Shown here piece by piece: positions 57,731 to 64,000 of a stretch of DNA of 64,000 nt. Numbering within the stretch: position 1 is the first letter of the stretch; every line of letters begins with the position of its first letter. Below the pieces are notes generated by a model that did no database searches, was not told where the DNA came from, and saw nothing but the letters and a program-made list of their open reading frames with translations. This DNA is from Ophiura sarsii (Eukaryota > Echinodermata > Ophiuroidea > Amphilepidida > Ophiuridae). The translations under genes and the position numbers were made by a program. The DNA lies in contig CM069442.1 in the NCBI GenBank assembly GCA_035610835.1, forward strand, positions 64,023,431 to 64,087,430. The letters run 5' to 3'.

Positions 57731-58979
57731 ATGAAATTCAACAAACCTGATGAATCTTTTCACCGGAGCATAATTTATGTCCGTGAAATGTACAATAGAG
57801 TTTTATTAGTGGCCCGTATGTCAATTTAACTAATGTTTCTAGTGTGACAATAGTCTAAAAACACTTATTTAGGCTTATTTATTAATTTCAAGCAAGAAAT
57901 AGTAACATTTAGACACTTTTAATCAAATTTAAATCTTAAAAAAAATAAAAATGCGACCTTAGTTTTTACGATTTTAGGGTCGGTTGCTGAGGGCAACACA
58001 ACTATTTTTGTTGTTGCCTAATACTAGTGTGTACAATTATTGGTTGGTTACTCACCATTTATATTATAGGGCCTAAGTATTTCTGAGAGTCAAACCAAGC
58101 ACTGTAAAAAATGTATGGTAAGACAAATAATGTATCTTCCAAGCCTTGTATTTTTTCCTGCAAAGAAACCGCTTAATGACAACTTGCAAGGACCAATGGC
58201 GTTTTGTGTAAAACATGCTCTAACCTGAGTAACCCCCCCCCCCCACCCGATAATCAGGATTCAGGAGGAGCAATGTTGATAAATGCGACCCCCTGGGGGT
58301 TTCATAGCTCTCAGATCTGTAGCTAGACGTTGACTTAGGGAATCGTTTGGTGCCATCGAGATTATACTCATCAGTTGTAAGACGCACTATACGACCCCCC
58401 GGGAGTGGTGCGTCACTTTACCGAGGTGCGTCAACTTCTCATGTACCATGACGCATCCTGTGTCAAAAAAACGACAGGGCCTTTGTAATCTAAATACGCA
58501 CCCTCCGTCAATTTGTGGACGCACTTGGTGGATTCTGATGGACACCCCTTCGTCAGATATCGTTGACTAAACTGAATAAAACACGATGACTACTGAAAAT
58601 GAAACTACTTTTGATTCACGGGGGATCAGCCCTTATTCGATGTTGTCAACCCTGGCCCCTGGAATATATAGACCTGGACCAAGATGGATTCAAGAGGAGA
58701 GCTTTTATATATTATATGCACAATAATGTCTGACTGGTCTATAAAATTCATAAAATATTTAACTGATTATCATAAATGTCAGGATGAGGATCCCTGAAAA
58801 AATGTCGAGACATTTTCCATTCTGCTTCGACCCGTTTAGTGGCGTTACTAGTGGGATGGGGGGTGGGGCAAGGCCTTAGGCAGCCAGCCGTGTTGGCCGT
58901 GTTTTACACGGCCAGTTGGAAAAATACACAGCCAATTTTCTCATCACCCCACTGTGCCCACACCCCTATTGATAATGAC
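57731..58979. other. Non-coding, no gene seen
   Basis: AT-rich with a C12 tract at about 58233-58244. Small frames only. Confidence 0.35.
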
Positions 58980-59093
58980 ATGACCTGAATAGGTCACTGT
59001 GTAAAGCGCTCAGAGGCCTTTTCTTATGTTGGGCGCTATATTAAGTACATTATTATTATTATTATAATTATTATTATTATTATTATTATTATC
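58980..59093 (+). repeat. SINE/LINE 3' tail with (ATT)n
   Basis: The text ggtcactgtgtaaagcgctc, then gttgggcgctatattaagta, is followed by an (att)n run. This is the widely shared 3' end of metazoan SINE/L2-type retrotransposons. Confidence 0.65.
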
Positions 59094-59308
59094 TTTACTT
59101 ATTTGCATATGAAAGAAATGTTTTTTGACTGATTTGGGAAACAGAGAGCCAATAATATAGCCACGTGCAGCCCATGCTCTGTTAATATTAACAAATTACA
59201 TGAAAAAAGAAACCTTCAAAAATTGTTCTTTAATAAGATACCTTGTGATATAATATTGACAATGATTACCTAAATTTACGATATTCTTGCTCTCTCTTCT
59301 TCCCTCAG

Positions 59309-59521
59309 GGCTGCCGCCATGAAGGTGAAGGACATAGCCCGCACGGCCAATGTAGCATGGAGTCCTGCGCAGCAGTATCCAGTCTACATGGCTGCCGGTA
59401 CCGCTGCACAGCACCTAGATACCACATTCAGTACTAGTGCTGCGTTGGAGATTTATGCACTGAATCTTGCCGATCAAAGCATGGATATGGAACAGGCGGC
59501 TACAGTGAATACAGACCATAG
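59309..59521 (+). CDS. SEC31 (COPII outer coat), coding exon 1
   Basis: The exon follows a strong acceptor (tctcttcttccctcag). ATG is at 59319 in the context GCCGCCATG, a good Kozak match. It encodes residues 1-67 plus two bases of R68, ending CATAG|gtaggt. The start MKVKDIARTANVAWSPAQQY parallels human SEC31A MKLKEVDRTAMQAWSPAQNH, and LDTTFSTSAALEIYALNL parallels LDATFSTNASLEIFELDL. SEC31 forms with SEC13 the outer cage of COPII vesicles at ER exit sites and stimulates SAR1 GTP hydrolysis through SEC23. This exon starts the N-terminal seven-bladed WD40 propeller. The 5' untranslated part is split, so the promoter is further left. The last 24 bases and the donor are re-duplicated downstream in the intron. 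The window covers about 260 residues of a family protein usually over 1,100 long. Confidence 0.96.
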
Positions 59522-59910
59522 GTAGGTAGGCCTATAAATGTAAACATCCACATCAAAAAGGGGGCTACAGTGAATACAGACCATAGGTAGGTATAAATGT
59601 AAACATCCACATCAAAAAGGGGCTACAGTGAATACAGACCATAGGTAGGTATACTAGAGTAGGGGATCATCCCGGGTCTGTCTGTACACACACACATAAT
59701 ATGTATTCCTATACATCGTGGCGCACCAATGGAGTAAACAAATAGCCGAAAAAGAATGACGGGAGCAACTAAGCTGCTTCCATTGTTACGTCCAAGTATG
59801 ACCGATGATGAGGTATAAATGTAAACAACCATATCAAAAAGGGGGCTACAGTGAATACAGACCATAGGTAGGTATAAATGTAAACATTCATATCAAAATG
59901 GGGCTCATGT
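59498..59910 (+). repeat. Tandem copies of the SEC31 exon 1 end and its splice donor
   Basis: The exon end ggctacagtgaatacagacc, then atag|gtaggt, recurs at about 59563, 59621 and 59844, with following text aaatgtaaacatcca and catcaaaaaggg. Each copy preserves the exonic bases and the GT donor. A segment of about 170 bp is inserted between the third and fourth copies. This is an intronic minisatellite seeded from the exon/intron boundary. Confidence 0.9.
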
Positions 59911-60486
59911 CTTTAAAAATGAAAATGTAGGTTTTATTTTCATGCAAAGGTTTAGCTTAACCTTCAAAATGATGCCTTTCTTGGTAGAATTGATCAATGC
60001 ATTTTATGGGAAATATGAGGTTAGAAAATCCTTTTATTTGCTTGGTTTTTTTCATGCTTTATGTCATGAATATTTTCAAATGCATGCTGCCGACGTAAGC
60101 CCCCTTTTTTATGCAACTGGTCACAAATAGGTTACTTATTCATGTTAGCAGATGTGATTGTCTTAGTTGATTGTGACATCTTGTTGGCCAATCATATTTT
60201 GATATAGGTCTGCGTAGCCAATGGCAGAAAGAATAGGAAATTACATAGGATTTCTTGCATACAATGTTCAAAATGTTCACCTCAATTTTCTGCATGTTTA
60301 TATATATGTTATTGTTTTTGTATTCTGTCAATAGACACGATGTATTGATGTGATTGTGATGCACCACCAGTAGTATTTGATGGGATATTCAATTACAAAG
60401 AAACAAGTAAAAAAACCAACAATTATCAAAATCAACAGATAAACATGTCCCAATTGATTGACCATCATCATTTTGTATCTCAACAG

Positions 60487-60640
60487 GTTTCACAGTATAG
60501 TATGGGGCAAGCATGGAATGGGAAACAGTACACTGAACAACGGAATGATAGTTGGTGGTACCGATAATGGTGGAATACACATGTACAATGCAGAGAAATT
60601 GTTGGAGGGATCCGATGCATTTATCGGCCAATTGGAAAAG
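60487..60640 (+). CDS. SEC31 coding exon 2
   Basis: Acceptor tctcaacag, donor AAG|gtaagg. The first base completes R68, then residues 69-119. FHSIVWGKHG corresponds to human YHKLIWGPYK. GMIVGGTDNGGIHMYN corresponds to GVLIAGGENGNIILYD, a WD40 blade. The reading frame continues exactly from exon 1. Confidence 0.95.
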
Positions 60641-60830
60641 GTAAGGCATCACAGGGCATTGAAGACAATCTGTATAGAGAAATAAGCCATCCTCGGCTTC
60701 CCTTTCAAATGCCCAAAGCTTCCCAATTTCCCATTTTTTCCAGGCCTAGGCTGTGGTATAATCTAGGGCATTGGGAGTGGATCAGTTGAAAAGGATCTGT
60801 GTGTTGTTGTCAGTGATTTATAAACATTAT

Positions 60831-61495
60831 CAGACATGCCAACTAGTACGTTTTTCCCGTATTTCGTACGGGATTTCGTTAAAAATACGGGCATACAGGA
60901 TTTTCCAAAAAAAACACGTTTTTAACCATTATTGACCTCCAAACTGCAAGGCAAAGAATCCCTTTCAAAAACGACTGCAAGTAAAGACTATTATCCACTC
61001 GACAACGTTTCTAGAAAGTAAATATATTCCCGGTATGTTATGTTATGCTATTGTGGTATATTACAATTTTGGTACCACCCAAAATTCGCACATGGTAATT
61101 GCTAGTAATTGCGCAATTACTAGACTGAGACTGTGCCGCCCTCATACATCGCTCTATTAATAGTACAGTGCCAGGGAATTTACGGTAATCTTGATGACTG
61201 GTAGATGTACACTTATGATTAATTAAAATTAATTAAAATGGCGGCGCACAGTGATGAATGAAAACAAACTTTCTTCGGCGAAAAAAGTCAAAATACGCCA
61301 GAAAGTAATTGGAATAATGAAAATTATGAAACTTCTTTGCCAGGAATAACTTGCAAATTTAATATGTTGTCATGCAGGGAAGAAAATCGGACTAAAAGTA
61401 AGCTTATTTAAAAATACAGGTTTTCAATGAAAAATACAGGTTTGGGGGTTTCAGAATACAGTTTTCTGATCCCAGAGGTTGGCATGTAATGTCTG
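60831..61495. mobile_element. hAT-like non-autonomous element in SEC31 intron 2
   Basis: It starts CAGACATGCCAAC and ends gttggcatgtaatgtctg, inverted apart from a small insertion. CATTAT flanks both sides (60825-60830 and 61496-61501). Subterminal repeats 'aaaatacaggttt' and 'aaaaatacggg' lie near the two ends. No transposase. Confidence 0.65.
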
Positions 61496-61501
61496 CATTA
61501 T

Positions 61502-62091
61502 GGTCAATCGTAAGCGTGCAAGGAATGTTTTTACACATTTAAGAAGGGTAGTGTAATATACCGCACTCAGTATACAGTTGCTAGCATTCAACCCAGAGGG
61601 AATATGATATATATATATATTGATCGAAAGGTGTTGGCACGAAATGTGAAGGGGCGGTTCCATGATAATAGGCAGCAAATGGATGTAAGATAAAGTTGGT
61701 TAATCTGTAATGTGAAATTGAAATGTTATTATTTTATTAACATTACTTATTCAGGCATGATTATGTTCAGGCTATTTTGTTTTCCAAATTTCCGCACTTT
61801 CTTTTATTTTCAGCCCGTTTTTGGCCTTTATAAGCTGATTTCACGCATCTTTTCAGGCTATTCAGGTTTTTTCATAATCATGCCTGCAAGTTATTGGATA
61901 TGAATATTGAACTCTATCCGCGCTTCATCTTAATACAAGTGATGATAGCATATAGAGTGATTTACCAGATCCAAGCTAATTTGATTGCTAGTTGTGGTGG
62001 CAATTTTTGAAGATATCTCAGTGTTAAATTTAGCTATATCATTATGAAAGACATCTCTATAATATACATGGTTATTGTTTATAAATTGCAG
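61502..62091. other. SEC31 intron 2, remainder
   Basis: Intronic. A short (ta)n run lies at about 61603-61620. No other structure seen. Confidence 0.5.
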
Positions 62092-62229
62092 CATACTGGT
62101 GCAGTAAAAGCACTTGATTTCAACCCATTCCAAGGCAATCTGTTGGCGTCGGGAGCAAGCGATTCCGAGATATTCATCTGGGATCTCAACAAGCCAACAA
62201 GCCCAATGACACCGGGAGCTAAATCGCAG
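62092..62229 (+). CDS. SEC31 coding exon 3
   Basis: Acceptor ttataaattgcag, donor CAG|gtaagg, 46 codons (residues 120-165). [20 protein letters not shown] parallels human [29 protein letters not shown] is a canonical WD40 blade end, and PMTPGAK is identical to human. Confidence 0.96.
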
Positions 62230-62579
62230 GTAAGGCAACACTAATGTAAATGTATTCTCCAGTCCAGGCTCTCTGTTTAAAGCTAAACCCCCGCAAGAAG
62301 AGTTTACCACAGGCGAACTGGTCATACACCTGCTCACTTGAGGACAGACTGTACAGAGTTAACATTCACATAAAAAAGAACTCACAGTCGGCCTTGAAGT
62401 TAAAAATTGAGATGGACTGTATTTATATATAGTGGATAAAGAGTATAAACTCTGCGGCCATTAAGTTCAAAATCCAAATGGTAAACAATAAACAGCAAAA
62501 TGATGCAGAGCCTCAATACCCACCTGTCCATATGTTAGGGAAAGATATCAGTATTGAGTTTGATTTTATATCTGCACAG
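62230..62579. other. SEC31 intron 3
   Basis: A short intron of 350 nt. A + strand frame running into exon 4 from 62478 is not supported as coding, because the acceptor tatctgcacag at 62579 fits the homologous exon boundary. Confidence 0.6.
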
Positions 62580-62720
62580 CCCCCAGATGACATAAGCTGT
62601 CTCGCATGGAATCGTCAAGTGCAACACATCCTGGCCTCTACGAACCCGGGAGGGCGCTGTGTTGTGTGGGATCTGAAGAAGAACGAGCCGATTATCAAAG
62701 TCACAGACCACAGTTCGAGG
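62580..62720 (+). CDS. SEC31 coding exon 4
   Basis: Acceptor ttttatatctgcacag, donor AGG|gtatgt, 47 codons (residues 166-212). [20 protein letters not shown] is almost identical to human [37 protein letters not shown] is the next WD40 blade. It is the most conserved exon in the window. Confidence 0.97.
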
Positions 62721-63180
62721 GTATGTATAGATATTTTTATCTGAATGATTAATATCTTTGCTGATGAATTTATTTGTTTTAATCATAATTTGAATAAATA
62801 ATTAAAAAATTGTTTTATCAATCAATCAATCAATCAATAGTGATTTATCTGATGTTGCCAGTGAAGTGATATGTTATCTTTATGTTGTGGGTCAGGTATC
62901 TTATGCACATGTGCTGAACAAGTTGAGAGCATAGGTGATTAATTAAAATGAAGCAATTTTCTCAATTTTAAAATGGTATCTTATTTTAGACATTGGACTC
63001 CACAAAGCTAATTTGTTTGTAGATCCTATGTTTATTCTCTGTCATTATCCCCTAATTAAAATCTAGGATTCGATTCTGAAAGTCCAAATAAGTAATAATT
63101 TCTTGTTATCAAAATCACAACAATATCACACACAATTGGAAAGTGTAATTTGTCTTATTTTATGTTGTTGTTATCACTAG
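62721..63180. other. SEC31 intron 4
   Basis: A 460-nt intron with a (atca)n microsatellite at about 62816-62838. Nothing else notable. Confidence 0.6.
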
Positions 63181-63323
63181 ATACGTTGTAAGGCAGTAGC
63201 CTGGCACCCAGAAGTTGCAACACAGTTGGTACTAGCTTCCGAAGACGACCACTCGCCCGTCATACAGATGTGGGATCTCAGGTTTGCCACATCACCACTC
63301 AAAGTGTTGCATAAACATGAAAG
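63181..63323 (+). CDS. SEC31 coding exon 5 (gene continues beyond window)
   Basis: Acceptor gttgttatcactag, donor GAAAG|gtaaat, 47 codons (residues 213-259) plus two bases of the next. [19 protein letters not shown] parallels human [36 protein letters not shown] parallels [17 protein letters not shown]. The rest of the propeller, the SEC13-binding blade, the alpha-solenoid and the Pro-rich SEC23-binding region lie outside. Confidence 0.96.
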
Positions 63324-64000
63324 GTAAATCACGGTATCCATAAATATTTGGCATATGATAGGGATTCTTTTGGTTTGTAGGGAAGTCAATCCACAGTGCT
63401 GGTATACTAAACCTCTAGGGATGTAGCCCTCCTAGTAGGGCTTCCAGTTCAAAAATTTGATATTCTAGGGAAATGGGAAATTGTATTTAGTAACACTCTT
63501 CGTTCCGTATGGCTTCTATACCAAAGTTTTACAAATAAACCATGAATAATGAGGCATCCTTGATATGGAAATAACAACTCAGTCCTATAACTAGGGGTGT
63601 CAAGGAAAATTTCGAAATGCTTTTTGGGGCCTCATTCTGTTTTCTTTGGTTAAAACTTGTGCAGAAATGAAAAATACTGTTTAAATCGTCAAAATCGGAG
63701 CATTATTTCTTGCGTTGTGACCAAAAATGTGTTTCGGAAAATGACCCAATTTCTTGCGAAAAAGGGCCAATTTTGTCAGTTTTGCAGATTTTGATTTTTA
63801 AAAATGTCATAAAATCAAGTCTTGGTACCCTACAAGTCTGAAAATAACATATATTAGGAGTATAACTTTAAGGTCAAAATAGTGCTTATTCTTCGGTAAA
63901 TGCACCTTTCAGATTTTCGCAATTACCCTTTTAATGTGTTTTTTGACGTAGAATTCATTTTTTCAATCAAAATTCAGATGGGTCTGTGGCAAATACCAGT
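63324..64000. other. SEC31 intron 5, partial
   Basis: AT-rich intron running off the window, with no further exon recognised before 64000. Confidence 0.55.

Noticed and set aside
62478..62579. Extension of SEC31 exon 4 leftward in the same open frame
   Set aside because: The human alignment and the acceptor at 62579 place the exon start at PPDDISC; the extension matches nothing in the family.

Overview
This is a window of AT-rich animal nuclear DNA. It has spliced genes with long introns, a dense load of small DNA transposons, and one 100-N assembly gap at 48867-48966. The closest reading is an invertebrate deuterostome (echinoderm or hemichordate type). That placement is inferred from the protein matches and the style of the repeats, not proven.

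Three gene signals can be supported. (1) The right end (59309-63323, + strand) holds the first five coding exons of SEC31, the outer-layer scaffold of the COPII vesicle coat. They run in frame through the N-terminal WD40 propeller and continue past the window. (2) The left end (1082-1337, - strand) holds one exon of a FAM149B1-like gene, with a textbook acceptor and donor; the rest of the gene lies beyond position 1. (3) A tRNA-Asn(GTT) gene sits at 56943-57016 on the - strand. Weaker signals are a possible first coding exon at 46429-46539 (-), a serine/arginine-rich 3'-terminal reading frame at 6841-7365 (-), and behind it a stretch (7518-8742, -) that reads like an old protein-coding sequence broken by frameshifts and stops. 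A few orphan exon-like frames have no recognised identity.

Most of the remainder is transposon-derived. Structured non-autonomous elements with visible terminal inverted repeats (TIRs), and often target-site duplications (TSDs), include: PIF/Harbinger-like (4884-5194, 11749-12205); hAT-like (19763-20656 and 43745-45297 with perfect 8-bp TSDs, plus 15915-16501, 56280-56385 and 60831-61495); piggyBac-like with TTAA (31880-32978); a TA-flanked family (3097-3281, 27540-27724); and palindromic MITEs (15426-15806, 28735-29102, 57365-57730). Three large foldback (inverted-repeat) structures dominate the centre: 37107-38143, 38153-41120 and 51237-54695. The second, together with the tandem array at 42309-43490, carries many copies of AGGTCA-type direct repeats spaced by one base, the DR1 nuclear-receptor response-element pattern.

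At 44572-46407 there are two pairs of tRNA-like units whose ends are telomere-like (CCCTAA at the left, TTAGGG at the right). One pair is nested inside the 43745-45297 hAT element. The SEC31 and candidate 46.5-kb exons point away from each other, so the 46.5-55 kb interval probably holds promoters as well as repeats. Long C or G homopolymer tracts (12-25 nt) recur at least 15 times and cluster around the assembly gap.
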